NCBI RefSeq assembly: GCF_030811835.1
Contig: NZ_JAUSRO010000023.1
Coordinates: 1-60,513, forward strand
Direction: 5' to 3'
Length of the DNA: 60,513 nt
Source: Variovorax ginsengisoli
Lineage (GTDB): Bacteria > Pseudomonadota > Gammaproteobacteria > Burkholderiales > Burkholderiaceae_C
A program made the position numbers and the translations under genes. Below the pieces are notes generated by a model that was not told the origin of the DNA, made no database searches, and saw only the letters and a program-made list of their open reading frames with translations. Shown one piece after another: positions 9,092 to 19,848 of the stretch (positions are counted from its first letter, which is position 1; the number at the start of each line of letters is the position of its first letter).

Positions 9092-9116
9092 GATCCCATC
9101 GCTGCAGAATGGCTGG

Positions 9117-10577
9117 ATGTACCGCGTCACCTCCGCCACCGCCGCAGACCTGTTCGACATCACCGCGACACGCCGTATCGAGCGCGCGGCTGCGGCCGCC
9201 CTGCCCGCTCACACGCTGATGCAGCGTGCCGGCCTCGCCGTGGCGCGGCTCGCCATGGCAGTCGCGCCGCATGCCCGCACGGTCTGGATCGCCTGCGGCC
9301 CCGGCAACAACGGCGGTGACGGCTTTGAAGCGGCTGCGCAGCTCAGGCAGCGTGGTTTCATGCCCGTCGTGACGTTCGCTGGCGACGCAGATCGGCTGCC
9401 GCCCGATGCCAAGGCCTCGCTGCAGCGCGCCCGGGACGCCCAGGTGATCTTTGCGCAAGAGCCGCCCACGGACTACGAACTGACGATCGACGCGTTACTG
9501 GGCATCGGCGCGACCCGACCACCCGAAGGCGTGATGGTCGAATGGTTGCAGGAAATGGACGCAAGTGGCCAGCCGGTGCTCAGCGTCGATGTGCCGTCCG
9601 GATTGAACGCGGACACAGGCGTGCTGTCGCGCCGCATCAGTGCCGATGCGAGGACGCCCCGCGTCTGCCTGACCTTCCTGACGCTCAAGCCCGGGCTGTT
9701 CACCGCGAACGGCCGTGACGCGGCAGGCACGGTCTGGTTCGACGATCTCGGCTGCGACAAGCACGCTGAACCTCCCACGGCGCGGCTGGCCGGACGCCCA
9801 AAGGCGCCACGGCGCACTCATGCATCGCACAAGGGCAGTTACGGCGACGTCGCTGTGATCGGCGGGGCACCCGGCATGGCCGGGGCCGCGTTGCTGGCCG
9901 GATCGGCTGCGCTGCATGCAGGTGCGGGCCGCGTGTTCGTCGGACTGCTCGATCCGAGCGCTGCACCGGTGGACACGGCGCAACCGGAGCTGATGCTGCG
10001 CGACGGCCACACGCTCGACCTGTCGGACATGACTGCCGTCTGCGGTTGCGGAGGCGGCACCGCCATTCGCGCAGCGCTGCCGCGCGTCCTGACGACAGCG
10101 GCTGCACTGGTGCTCGATGCCGACGCGCTCAACGCCATCGCCGCCGACAGCGCGCTGCAGATGCAACTCGTGTCGCGCGCTCAACGGGGCCAGCCGACGG
10201 TGATCACACCGCATCCCCTGGAAGCGGCACGTCTGTTGGGTTACGCAGCCAGCGACGTTCAGGCCGACCGGCTGGCCGCCGCTCGCCAGCTCGCAACACG
10301 CTTTGGCGTCGTGGCGGTGCTCAAGGGTTCGGGTACGGTGATCGCCGCGGACGGCGATGCCTCGCCCGTGATCAACCTCACCGGCAATGCAAAGCTGGCG
10401 ACAGCCGGCACCGGCGACGTGCTCGCGGGCATGATCGGTGCGGCACTGGCCGCGAAGCAGTCGCCCTTCGAGGCGGCATGCGAAGCCGTCTGGCGGCACG
10501 GCCACGTCGCCGACACCTGGCCGGCCGATGCGGCGCCGCTCACGGCCGGGACGCTGGCGCGCCAGGCGCCCGTTTGA
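9117..10577 (+). CDS. nnr: Bifunctional NAD(P)HX epimerase/dehydratase
   Basis: Metabolite repair enzyme: the N-terminal YjeF_N domain epimerises hydrated NAD(P)H and the C-terminal ribokinase-like domain dehydrates it with ADP or ATP. 486 residues from the ATG at 9117 (MYRVTSATAADLFD). GPGNNGGDGF at 61-70 belongs to the epimerase, and the C-terminal TAGTGDVLAGM (GTGD at about 431-434) is the kinase-fold nucleotide site. Open frame upstream of 9117 lies inside the preceding gene. It converges on the short-chain dehydrogenase with a 7-base gap and no visible terminator. Confidence 0.93.
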   Translation: MYRVTSATAADLFDITATRRIERAAAAALPAHTLMQRAGLAVARLAMAVAPHARTVWIACGPGNNGGDGFEAAAQLRQRGFMPVVTFAGDADRLPPDAKASLQRARDAQVIFAQEPPTDYELTIDALLGIGATRPPEGVMVEWLQEMDASGQPVLSVDVPSGLNADTGVLSRRISADARTPRVCLTFLTLKPGLFTANGRDAAGTVWFDDLGCDKHAEPPTARLAGRPKAPRRTHASHKGSYGDVAVIGGAPGMAGAALLAGSAALHAGAGRVFVGLLDPSAAPVDTAQPELMLRDGHTLDLSDMTAVCGCGGGTAIRAALPRVLTTAAALVLDADALNAIAADSALQMQLVSRAQRGQPTVITPHPLEAARLLGYAASDVQADRLAAARQLATRFGVVAVLKGSGTVIAADGDASPVINLTGNAKLATAGTGDVLAGMIGAALAAKQSPFEAACEAVWRHGHVADTWPADAAPLTAGTLARQAPV

Positions 10578-10584
10578 CGACGAC

Positions 10585-11349
10585 TCAGCCGCGCCCGACG
10601 AAGGGCATCTTCGTTGCCATGACGGTGTGGAACAGCACATTGGCCTCGAGCGGCAGATTGGCCATGTAGAGCACCGACTGGCCGACGATCTTCACGTCGA
10701 TCAGCGGCTCGATTGCCAGTTCGCCATTGGCTTGCGGCACGCCCTTGGCCATGCGCGCGGCGAGTTCGGTCATGGCGTTGCCTACGTCGATCTGACCCAC
10801 CGCAATGTCGTATTTGCGCCCATCGAGCGAGGCGGTCTTGGTCAGGCCCTCGACCGCATGCTTGGTCGCCGTGTAAGCCGCCGAGTTCGGCCTCGGTGTG
10901 GTTGCCGAGATCGAGCCGTTGTTGATGATGCGGCCGCCTCGAGGGCTTTGCGCCTTCATCGTGCGAAATGCTTGCTGGATGCAATAGAACATGCCGTTGA
11001 GGTTGATGTCGACCACGCCCTGCCATTGCGCGGGCGTCCAGTCCTCGAACGGGCCGGGCGGATTGCCGACACCGGCGTTGTTGAACAGCAGGTCCACGCG
11101 TCCAAAGCGTTCGCAAACGGACGCGAACAATGCGGCCACCGAGTCCGCATTGGCCACATCGGTCGGCACCGCAAAAGCGCGCGTCGTCGCCCCCGATGCC
11201 TCCGCCACGTCGTTGAGCGGCTCTGGCCTGCGGCCCGCGAGGGCCACGTTCCAGCCATCGGCCAGCAGCGCCAGCGCCGCCGCCCGCCCGATGCCCGAGC
11301 CTGCCCCGGTCACGATGGCCGTGCGTGGGGATTGCGTTGTCTGTGTCAT
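10585..11349 (-). CDS. Short-chain dehydrogenase/reductase
   Basis: Classical SDR oxidoreductase, 254 residues. TGAGSGIG at 14-21 is the NAD(P) site, NNAG at 90-93 is structural, and the active site is Ser146/148-Tyr159-Lys163 (SAAYTATKH). The start at 11349 has AGAGGAG about 7 bases upstream; longer frame upstream is in rnr. It lies 38 bases after the rnr stop on the same strand, so it may be co-transcribed with rnr. Substrate unknown. Confidence 0.9.
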   Translation of the reverse strand: MTQTTQSPRTAIVTGAGSGIGRAAALALLADGWNVALAGRRPEPLNDVAEASGATTRAFAVPTDVANADSVAALFASVCERFGRVDLLFNNAGVGNPPGPFEDWTPAQWQGVVDINLNGMFYCIQQAFRTMKAQSPRGGRIINNGSISATTPRPNSAAYTATKHAVEGLTKTASLDGRKYDIAVGQIDVGNAMTELAARMAKGVPQANGELAIEPLIDVKIVGQSVLYMANLPLEANVLFHTVMATKMPFVGRG

Positions 11350-11387
11350 CAAAGTCTCCTCTGTTATTTTTGGGGGAATGCGCGTTT

Positions 11388-13661
11388 TCAGCGCCGGGGC
11401 TTGCGCCCCTTCATCTTGTTGGCAGCCTTCTTGACCGCCGATTTGAACGCCTGCATGGCCGACTGCGGACCGGCTGCGCCTCGGTCCGAACCGGCTTCCA
11501 CCGACTTGGCCCGCGCACTGCGCTTGGTGGACGGCTTGGCTGGCGTTCCGGTCGCTGGTGGCACGCCCTTGTCCTTCATCGCACGGGCGTTGAGATCTTC
11601 GCCCTCGCGCACCAGGCGGAAGTCGATCTTGCGGCCGTCGAGGTCCACGCGGCTGACCTGCACCCGCACGCGCGTGCCGATGGCATAACGGATACCGGTA
11701 CGCTCGCCGCGCAATTCCTGGCGCATCTCGTCGAACTTGAAGTACTCGCCGCCCAACTCGGTGATGTGGACCAGGCCCTCGACATACATCGCGTCGAGCG
11801 TGACGAAGATGCCGAAGCTGGTCGCCGAACTCACGACGCCGCCGTATTCCTCGCCCAGGTGTTCGCGCATGTACTTGCACTTGAGCCAGGCCTCGACGTC
11901 GCGGCTGGCCTCATCGGCGCGGCGCTCGTTGGCGCTGCAATGCAGGCCTGCGGCTTCCCACGCCAGTGTTTCCTTGGTAGGCGCGACGGTGGTCTTCTGC
12001 GGCTTGGTGGTCGGTGACTTGACGCGCGAGGCGAGCCGCTTGGCCAGCTTGGCATGCGCCTCGCCAGGCGTCGGCAGCACCGGCAACTGATACCTCGACC
12101 GGTTCAGGATCGCCTTGATGACCCGATGCACCAGCAGGTCGGGATAGCGACGGATCGGGCTGGTGAAGTGGGTGTAGGCCTCGTAGGCCAGGCCGAAGTG
12201 ACCGCCATTGATCGGCGTGTAGATGGCCTGCTGCATCGATCGCAGCAGCATCGTGTGGATCTGCTGGGCGTCAGGGCGCTCCTTGGTCGCCTGGGCGATC
12301 GCCTGGAACTCGGCGGGCTTCGGATCGTCGGTGATCGACAGACCCACCCCCATGGCCTTGAGGTAGCCACGCAGGATTTCCTTCTTCTCGGTGGTCGGGC
12401 CTTCGTGCACGCGGAACAGGCCCGGGTGCTTGCCTTCGGCGATGAAGTCTGCGCTGCAGACGTTGGCCGCCAGCATGGCCTCTTCGATCAAGCGATGCGC
12501 CTCGTTGCGGGTGCGCGGAACGATCTTCTCGATGCGCCCGGCGTCGTCGCACACGATCTGCGTTTCGGTGGTCTCGAAATCCACCGCACCGCGTGTGCTG
12601 CGCTGCTTGAGCAGCGCACGGTAGACATCGGCGAGGTTGAGCAGGTCCTTGACCCGGTCCTTGCGCTTGGCTGCTTCCGGGCCTCGCGTGTTGCCCAGGA
12701 TGGCAGCGACCTCCGTGTACGTGAAGCGCGCATGGCTGAACATCACGGCCGGATAGAACTGGTAGGCGTAGATTTCGCCATCGGCTGCCACCAGCATGTC
12801 GCAGACCATGCACAGGCGCTCGACCTCGGGATTGAGCGAGCACAGGCCGTTCGACAGCTTCTCGGGCAGCATCGGAATCACGCGGCGAGGGAAATACACG
12901 CTGGTTGCGCGCTCGTAGGCGTCGATGTCGATCGGCGATCCCGTCTGTACATAGGCGCTGACGTCGGCAATCGCGACAAGCAGACGCCAACCCTTGCCAC
13001 GGCCGACCTTGGCCGGCTCGCAGTACACGGCGTCGTCGAAGTCCCGCGCGTCTTCGCCATCGATCGTTACCAAGGGCACGTCGGTCAGGTCGATACGGCC
13101 TTTCTTGTCGATGGGCCGCACCTTCTCCGGCAGCGCCTTGGCTTCCGACAGGCACGCCTCGGAAAACTCGTGCGGCACGCCGTACTTGCGTACGGCGATC
13201 TCGATTTCCATGCCGGGGTCGTCAATTTCGCCAAGCACTTCGCGCACGCGTCCCACGGGCTGGCCGAAAAGCGCCGGTGGCTCGGTCAGCTGTACGACCA
13301 CGACCTGGCCCGCCTTGGCTGTGCCGGTGGCTCCCTTCGGGATCAACACATCCTGGCCGTAGCGCTTGTCTTCAGGCGCTACCAGCCAGATGCCACCTTC
13401 GTGGAGCAACCGGCCGATGATGGGCTGCTCCGGCCGCTCGATGATCTCGACCACGCGGCCTTCGGGACGGCCGCGCCGGTCCTGGCGCACGATGCGGGCC
13501 TTGACGCGGTCCTTGTGAAGCACGGCTCGCATCTCATTGGGCGGAAGGTAGATATCCGCTTCGCCGTCATCGCGCTGAACGTAGCCATGGCCGTCGCGGT
13601 GACCCTGCACCGATCCTTCGAATTCATCCAGCACACTGCTGGGTTGGCCGTTATTTTTGAT
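11388..13661 (-). CDS. rnr: Ribonuclease R
   Basis: Processive 3'-5' exoribonuclease of structured RNA. About 757 residues: cold-shock-like RNA-binding domain (GHRDGHGYVQRDDGEADIYL), RNB catalytic domain with the Asp cluster DGEDARDFDDAV, an S1 domain near 620-700, then a Lys/Arg-rich tail. The start is unusual. A perfect Shine-Dalgarno AAGGAG (plus-strand 13667-13672) is followed after five bases by ATC, not ATG, and relatives as I recall them begin at about this point. The first conventional in-frame start downstream is GTG at 13634 with no ribosome binding site. Boundaries are certain at the 3' end only. Confidence 0.9.
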   Translation of the reverse strand: MKNNGQPSSVLDEFEGSVQGHRDGHGYVQRDDGEADIYLPPNEMRAVLHKDRVKARIVRQDRRGRPEGRVVEIIERPEQPIIGRLLHEGGIWLVAPEDKRYGQDVLIPKGATGTAKAGQVVVVQLTEPPALFGQPVGRVREVLGEIDDPGMEIEIAVRKYGVPHEFSEACLSEAKALPEKVRPIDKKGRIDLTDVPLVTIDGEDARDFDDAVYCEPAKVGRGKGWRLLVAIADVSAYVQTGSPIDIDAYERATSVYFPRRVIPMLPEKLSNGLCSLNPEVERLCMVCDMLVAADGEIYAYQFYPAVMFSHARFTYTEVAAILGNTRGPEAAKRKDRVKDLLNLADVYRALLKQRSTRGAVDFETTETQIVCDDAGRIEKIVPRTRNEAHRLIEEAMLAANVCSADFIAEGKHPGLFRVHEGPTTEKKEILRGYLKAMGVGLSITDDPKPAEFQAIAQATKERPDAQQIHTMLLRSMQQAIYTPINGGHFGLAYEAYTHFTSPIRRYPDLLVHRVIKAILNRSRYQLPVLPTPGEAHAKLAKRLASRVKSPTTKPQKTTVAPTKETLAWEAAGLHCSANERRADEASRDVEAWLKCKYMREHLGEEYGGVVSSATSFGIFVTLDAMYVEGLVHITELGGEYFKFDEMRQELRGERTGIRYAIGTRVRVQVSRVDLDGRKIDFRLVREGEDLNARAMKDKGVPPATGTPAKPSTKRSARAKSVEAGSDRGAAGPQSAMQAFKSAVKKAANKMKGRKPRR

Positions 13662-13666
13662 ACAAT
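13661..13666 (+). promoter_or_regulatory. -10 element of the first tRNA-Leu promoter
   Basis: TGA-TACAAT, an extended -10 (TACAAT at 13661-13666), sits 52 bases before the tRNA and matches in position the TATAAT at 14196-14201 ahead of the second copy. A good -35 is not evident. On the other strand the same bases contain the probable start codon of rnr, so the two expression signals overlap. Confidence 0.6.
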
Positions 13667-13692
13667 CTCCTTCGTTCCTGAAATTCAAACGC

Positions 13693-13711
13693 GTTGCAAG
13701 TCTCTTGCAAC
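13693..13711 (+). other. Leader hairpin of tRNA-Leu copy 1
   Basis: GTTGCAAG (13693-13700), TCT, CTTGCAAC (13704-13711): a perfect 8-bp stem just upstream of the mature tRNA. Copy 2 has the equivalent stem with compensatory changes, suggesting a selected precursor structure, perhaps for processing. Confidence 0.6.
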
Positions 13712-13717
13712 AAGTGG

Positions 13718-13802
<85 letters not shown>

Positions 13803-13819
13803 TACCTAATACAGAGAAT

Positions 13820-13854
13820 CCCTGGTAGATCGTTGATTTGCCAGGGTTTTTTTT
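13820..13854 (+). terminator. Terminator of tRNA-Leu copy 1
   Basis: CCCTGG (13820-13825), a 15-base loop, CCAGGG (13841-13846) and eight T (13847-13854). Classic intrinsic terminator 17 bases after the tRNA. Confidence 0.9.
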
Positions 13855-13862
13855 CGTCTGTA

Positions 13863-14206
13863 CCACCATCACCGGCACGGATGGCCTCGTGCCATCATTC
13901 ACGTCGAGTCCGACAAGCGCGGGGCTGCCGTTCCATGCGCGGCTACGGCACAGCCCGCTGTTGAAACAGCGAGTGACAGATTTCCCGAGGCGCAACATGG
14001 ATGAGTGAATGGTTGGAGTCTATCCGCATCGTCGCCCGTCCCTCGGAAGCCGGGGTACTCGACGACATCGTTCGGCACTGCCAATATACCTTCCGCGAAT
14101 GGCTCTGCATCCCGGAAAAAGACGGCTTCTCGCCGAGATCCTCAGTATTTGTGATTTTGATCGGGGATGTCGCCGGAGGCACCTCTTTTTGTGGCTATAA
14201 TCGAAG
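13863..14206. other. Spacer between the two tRNA-Leu units
   Basis: 344 bases unique to the interval between the duplicated units. No convincing gene. A 71-codon open frame on the plus strand (14001-14216) has partly codon-like sequence but runs into the second tRNA promoter and matches no family I recognise; the opposite strand also has short open frames. GCTGTT-GA-AACAGC at 13957-13970 is a perfect inverted repeat. The segment could be a remnant of an older gene. Confidence 0.4.
14196..14201 (+). promoter_or_regulatory. -10 element of the second tRNA-Leu promoter
   Basis: Perfect TATAAT 57 bases upstream of the mature tRNA, stronger than the TACAAT of copy 1; no clear -35. It lies just outside the duplicated block, so the two copies have different promoter cores. 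Confidence 0.65.
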
Positions 14207-14227
14207 TCGTTCCTGAAATTCGAACGC

Positions 14228-14252
14228 GTCGCAAGATGAACAATCTTGCGAC
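14228..14252 (+). other. Leader hairpin of tRNA-Leu copy 2
   Basis: GTCGCAAGAT (14228-14237), GAACA, ATCTTGCGAC (14243-14252): a perfect 10-bp stem. Compared with copy 1, one T-A pair is a C-G pair and two pairs are added at the loop end, so both sides changed together. Confidence 0.6.
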
Positions 14253-14258
14253 AAGTGG

Positions 14259-14343
<85 letters not shown>

Positions 14344-14357
14344 TACCTCATACAGAG

Positions 14358-14396
14358 AATCCCTTGTAGATCATTGATTTACAAGGGATTTTTTTC
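14358..14396 (+). terminator. Terminator of tRNA-Leu copy 2
   Basis: AATCCCTTGTA (14358-14368) pairs perfectly with TACAAGGGATT (14380-14390), 11 bp, followed by a T run. One stem pair is G-C in copy 1 and T-A here, again a compensated change. Confidence 0.9.
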
Positions 14397-14455
14397 GTCT
14401 GTAGTCCATGTGACGAGCAAGAGCCACGTGCGCCATGACCCGACACAGCGAACGC

Positions 14456-14492
14456 TTGCATGCGACGACGGGAAAGCTGTATATTCATACAG
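14456..14492 (+). promoter_or_regulatory. SOS promoter with LexA box
   Basis: -35 TTGCAT (14456-14461), 18-base spacer, -10 TATATT (14480-14485). The -10 is embedded in CTGTATATTCATACAG (14477-14492), an exact match to the CTGT-N8-ACAG LexA operator. This is the expected layout of a LexA-repressed promoter. It drives the 94-codon gene starting 74 bases downstream. Confidence 0.85.
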
Positions 14493-14565
14493 TCATCTGC
14501 AATGCAGCTACGCGGCAAGTGCGCCAGCGTGCTGCGTCTCCCTCCGACCCTCGCAAGGATTCACC

Positions 14566-14850
14566 ATGAGCTACGCCGTTACGCTGCAAGACTTCCCCAA
14601 CCTTCCCGCAGATGCCAAGGCCGATGCGGAAAAGCGCTTCAGGCGTGCCCTGGAAAAAGCGCTGGGAGAAGATGTGATGCCGATCTTCAAGGCATTCTCG
14701 GATGCCAGCGATGCCGGCCCAGACACGCTGTCTCGGGACGATTTACTGCTGGCCAATCGCTGGCCCAAGGCCTACGACCTGGCAAAGACGGCCGGCTTTC
14801 GCGACCTGGGAACTGCCGACGAGGCGTACTTCGAGCTGCGCACCAGTTGA
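14566..14850 (+). CDS. Small LexA-controlled protein of unknown function
   Basis: 94 residues, soluble, highly charged and mostly helical in character (DAKADAEKRFRRALEKALGE), no signal peptide, no cysteines. I do not recognise the family. The start ATG follows AAGGAT with good spacing; a longer frame begins inside the tRNA and is discounted. The strong LexA box over its promoter indicates DNA-damage induction. It is followed by the Cys-X2-Cys gene 112 bases later on the same strand. Confidence 0.8.
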   Translation: MSYAVTLQDFPNLPADAKADAEKRFRRALEKALGEDVMPIFKAFSDASDAGPDTLSRDDLLLANRWPKAYDLAKTAGFRDLGTADEAYFELRTS

Positions 14851-14962
14851 GTTCCCAGGCGCGCTCGCAAGCCGTAACAAAAACGTAAGCACACGACATC
14901 TCGTCACATGTCGAGCGAATAATTTCACGAAACGCTGAAATTTTTGTTTTGCTGGAGATTGT

Positions 14963-15166
14963 GTGCTCAGTTGGTTTTCCCGTTGCTCTTGCGAACTTCA
15001 CCTGCTTGAGCGCATTCACCGCCGGTGGTGGATGCGCATGTTCCCCAGCAAGCGCCTGTACCGCTGCAGTGCCTGCGGCCGAGAGCGTCTGGTCTCTGAG
15101 CGGGCCGTCAACGAGGCGGTCTGGGCAGCCCAACGCGAGAAAGTGCGCAACCTGCACCCGCGCTGA
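14963..15166 (+). CDS. Small Cys-X2-Cys protein
   Basis: 67 residues from a GTG start with TGGAG upstream. Contains a basic RRWWMRMFPSKRLYRCSACG segment: an aromatic/basic patch followed by one Cys-X2-Cys knuckle, with two further Cys near the N-terminus (CSC) that could complete a zinc site. Similar small proteins are common in Comamonadaceae but I know no function. It could be part of the upstream SOS-controlled transcript, as no terminator separates them. Confidence 0.6.
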   Translation: MLSWFSRCSCELHLLERIHRRWWMRMFPSKRLYRCSACGRERLVSERAVNEAVWAAQREKVRNLHPR

Positions 15167-15189
15167 AAGACGCGCGCGATGTGCAGGGT

Positions 15190-16596
15190 TCAGATGGGCA
15201 GCGCGACCAGGTCGTGGCCTTCGACGCCGACGATTCGCGCTCGCGTGAACTCGCCCACCTTCAGTGTCTTGCTGATTTTTTCGGGGGGAAGCAAACGCAC
15301 GGTGCCATCGATCTCCGGTGCGTCGGCGTAGGTCCGGCCCACGGCGCCCTTGCGACCCAGACCAGGTGCCGAGTCGACAAGCACCTGCATGGTTGCACCG
15401 ACGCGCTTGTGCAGCCTGGCGATCGACACGGCTTCAGCCACTTCCATGAAGCGGGCGCGGCGTTGCTCACGCACTTCTTCCGTGAGCATGCCGGGAATGT
15501 CGTTGGCGGTTGCGCCCTCGACAGGGCTGTACGCAAAGCAACCCGCACGGTCAATGCCCGCCTCGCGGATGAAGTCGAGCAAGTGCTCGAACTCCACTTC
15601 GGTCTCGCCGGGAAAACCTGCGATGAACGTGCTTCGAATCACCAGCTCAGGGCACATTTCGCGCCAGCGCGCGATGCGCTCGAGATTCTTTTCGCCGCTG
15701 GCGGGTCGCTTCATGCGTCGCAGCACGTCGGGGTGGCTATGCTGAAGCGGTACGTCCAGGTACGGCAACACCAGGCCACTGGCCATTAACGGAATCACTT
15801 CGTCGACACTCGGGTACGGATACACGTAATGCAATCTGACCCAGGCGCCGTAGGGTTCGGCGATTTCGCCGAGCGTGCGGACCAGTTCGAGCATGCGCGT
15901 CTTGACCGGTTTGCCATCCCAGAAGCCGGTGCGGTATTTGACGTCAACGCCGTAAGCCGACGTGTCCTGGCTGATCACCAGGAGTTCCTTGACGCCACCT
16001 TCGAACAAGGCCTTGGCCTCACTGAGCACGTCGCCCACGGGGCGTGACACCAGGTCGCCGCGCATCGAGGGAATGATGCAGAAGGTGCAGCGATGGTTGC
16101 AACCTTCGCTGATCTTCAGATAGGCGTAATGTCGCGGCGTGAGCTTCAACCCCGCCACGCCAAACGCATTTGGAACCAGATCGATGAAGGGGTCGTGCGG
16201 CTTGGGCAGGTTGGCGTGGACCGCATCCATGACTTCCTGGGTGGCATGCGGCCCGGTCACCGCAAGCACGCTCGGGTGCATTTCGCGCACGAAGTTGCCG
16301 CCCTCCTCGCCCGACTTCGCGCCCAGGCAGCCCGTGACGATCACGCGGCCATTCGCGGCCAGCGCTTCGCCAATGGTGTCGAGGCTTTCGCGTACGGCAT
16401 CGTCGATGAACCCGCAGGTGTTGACGATCACGAGGTCCGCACCCTCGAAGGTCTTGGAAGTCTGGTAGCCCTCGGCGCTCAGCCGGGTCAGGATCAGTTC
16501 GGAGTCGGTCAGGGCCTTGGGGCAACCCAGGCTCACAAAGCCGACCTTGGGTGCGGTCAGCGGGACAGTTCGTTCGGGGGCAACAGCTTCACTCAT
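15190..16596 (-). CDS. rimO: Ribosomal protein S12 methylthiotransferase
   Basis: Radical SAM enzyme that adds a methylthio group to an aspartate of ribosomal protein S12. 468 residues. N-terminal UPF0004 domain with Cys25, Cys61 and Cys90 for the auxiliary cluster; radical SAM CNHRCTFC with Cys166, Cys170 and Cys173; C-terminal TRAM domain (PGLGRKGAVGRTYADAPEID). Convergent with the small Cys-X2-Cys gene; phaR lies upstream on the same strand. Confidence 0.96.
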   Translation of the reverse strand: MSEAVAPERTVPLTAPKVGFVSLGCPKALTDSELILTRLSAEGYQTSKTFEGADLVIVNTCGFIDDAVRESLDTIGEALAANGRVIVTGCLGAKSGEEGGNFVREMHPSVLAVTGPHATQEVMDAVHANLPKPHDPFIDLVPNAFGVAGLKLTPRHYAYLKISEGCNHRCTFCIIPSMRGDLVSRPVGDVLSEAKALFEGGVKELLVISQDTSAYGVDVKYRTGFWDGKPVKTRMLELVRTLGEIAEPYGAWVRLHYVYPYPSVDEVIPLMASGLVLPYLDVPLQHSHPDVLRRMKRPASGEKNLERIARWREMCPELVIRSTFIAGFPGETEVEFEHLLDFIREAGIDRAGCFAYSPVEGATANDIPGMLTEEVREQRRARFMEVAEAVSIARLHKRVGATMQVLVDSAPGLGRKGAVGRTYADAPEIDGTVRLLPPEKISKTLKVGEFTRARIVGVEGHDLVALPI

Positions 16597-16659
16597 GCCC
16601 CTATTGTCCCAGCTAACGGGCCCAAGCGCCGCGAGCCCCCCATGAAACCGGGACCGCTG

Positions 16660-17193
16660 TTACGGCCGCTTGATACCGAAGGCTCCGAGGACCTGCTCGG
16701 TGTTTTTCTGCATCTGTTCCTGCATTTGCACGAACACGTTCTTGGACTGCTCCACATAACTGCCCATCAGCCCCTGAAGCATGGGGGACTGCAGGCTCAT
16801 GAAGCGGGCCCACATCTCGGGCGTCAGCACCTCGCCGCTGCTGGCCAGTTCGGCCTGCACCGCGGTCATGGCCTGGATGTTCTTCTCCAGGTAAGGCCCC
16901 ATGTAGCCCTGCATGGCATGACCATAAAAACGGATGATGCTTGCGAGCACGGGCTCGGTGAACATGGGGGCGCCGCCGGCTTCTTCCTCGAGAATGATCT
17001 GCAGCAGAATGCTGCGTGTGAGATCTTCGCCACTGCGCGCATCCCGCACCACGAAGGACGCGCTCTGCATGACCAGTTCCCTAATCTCCGTGAGCGTGAT
17101 GTAGGTCGAGCTGTCGGTGTCGTAGAGCCTTCGGTTCGGATACTTCTTGATGACGCGCTGCGCCGGCTTGACCCCGGACTTCTTGCTCTGCAC
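16660..17193 (-). CDS. phaR: PHA synthesis repressor PhaR
   Basis: DNA-binding regulator that also binds polyhydroxyalkanoate granules and represses phasin and related genes. 177 residues. The N-terminal PHB_acc_N domain carries KKYPNRRLYDT, and two PHB_acc helical repeats follow (residues about 70-160, LQIILEEEAGGAPMF and FVQMQEQMQKNTEQV). No PHA synthase gene is nearby. A CTGC-N3-GCAG inverted repeat, the type of site reported for PhaR proteins, occurs at 55702-55712. Confidence 0.93.
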   Translation of the reverse strand: MQSKKSGVKPAQRVIKKYPNRRLYDTDSSTYITLTEIRELVMQSASFVVRDARSGEDLTRSILLQIILEEEAGGAPMFTEPVLASIIRFYGHAMQGYMGPYLEKNIQAMTAVQAELASSGEVLTPEMWARFMSLQSPMLQGLMGSYVEQSKNVFVQMQEQMQKNTEQVLGAFGIKRP

Positions 17194-17386
17194 TCAGGAC
17201 TCCTTCACGTGTTCACTCAGGATGCGCAGTCCATTCTAGGGAGCTGCTTTGCTGCGCCGCGACAAGGTTTACCCTGACCGGGCACGGACGCGCCAGCTCG
17301 CTTGGAATGCTGCAATAAGACAATCCAACGCGGGCACGGGAAAGTGGAAAAATAGGATGAGCGGAAAAGCCGCACCCAGAAAGTCG

Positions 17387-17409
17387 AAAAGCACCCAAGG
17401 GGTGCTTTT
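17387..17409 (-). terminator. Terminator downstream of tRNA-Val
   Basis: On the minus strand AAAAGCACCCCTTGGGTGCTTTT: a stem of GCACCC with GGGTGC flanked by A and T runs, so it can act on both strands. It lies about 70 bases after the 3' end of tRNA-Val and separates it from phaR. Confidence 0.8.
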
Positions 17410-17447
17410 GAAGACTGGAAATAAACCTGCCAAATTTCCCCGCGATA

Positions 17448-17468
17448 CTGAAGAACCGAATTCTTCAG
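17448..17468 (-). other. Hairpin after tRNA-Val
   Basis: CTGAAGAA, loop CCGAA, TTCTTCAG: a perfect 8-bp stem 10 bases beyond the tRNA 3' end and before the terminator. It may be a barrier for trailing-end processing of the precursor. Confidence 0.5.
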
Positions 17469-17478
17469 AGGAGAAACT

Positions 17479-17555
17479 TGGTAGGCGCGATTGGATTCGA
17501 ACCAACGACCCCCACCATGTCAAGGTGGTGCTCTAACCAACTGAGCTACGCGCCT
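17479..17555 (-). tRNA. tRNA-Val (anticodon GAC)
   Basis: 77 nt with encoded CCA. Acceptor AGGCGCG pairs with CGCGCCT; D arm GTAGCTCAGTTGGTTAGAGC; anticodon stem CCACC/GGTGG around TTGACAT, anticodon GAC (reads GUC); T arm GGTTCGAATCC. It starts about 50 bases after the relA stop, with its own promoter. Confidence 0.98.
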
Positions 17556-17578
17556 GAGTCATATCTACCAAGACTCGA

Positions 17579-17604
17579 ATTATAGCACTAAAAAAACCCG
17601 CTTC

Positions 17605-17608
<4 letters not shown>
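17579..17608 (-). promoter_or_regulatory. tRNA-Val promoter
   Basis: On the minus strand: -35 TTGAGA (17608-17603), 18-base spacer, -10 TATAAT (17584-17579) preceded by TGC as an extended -10. Start of transcription near 17573. The relA stop codon (TGA, 17607-17605) is part of the -35 element. Confidence 0.8.
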
Positions 17609-19848
<2,240 letters not shown>

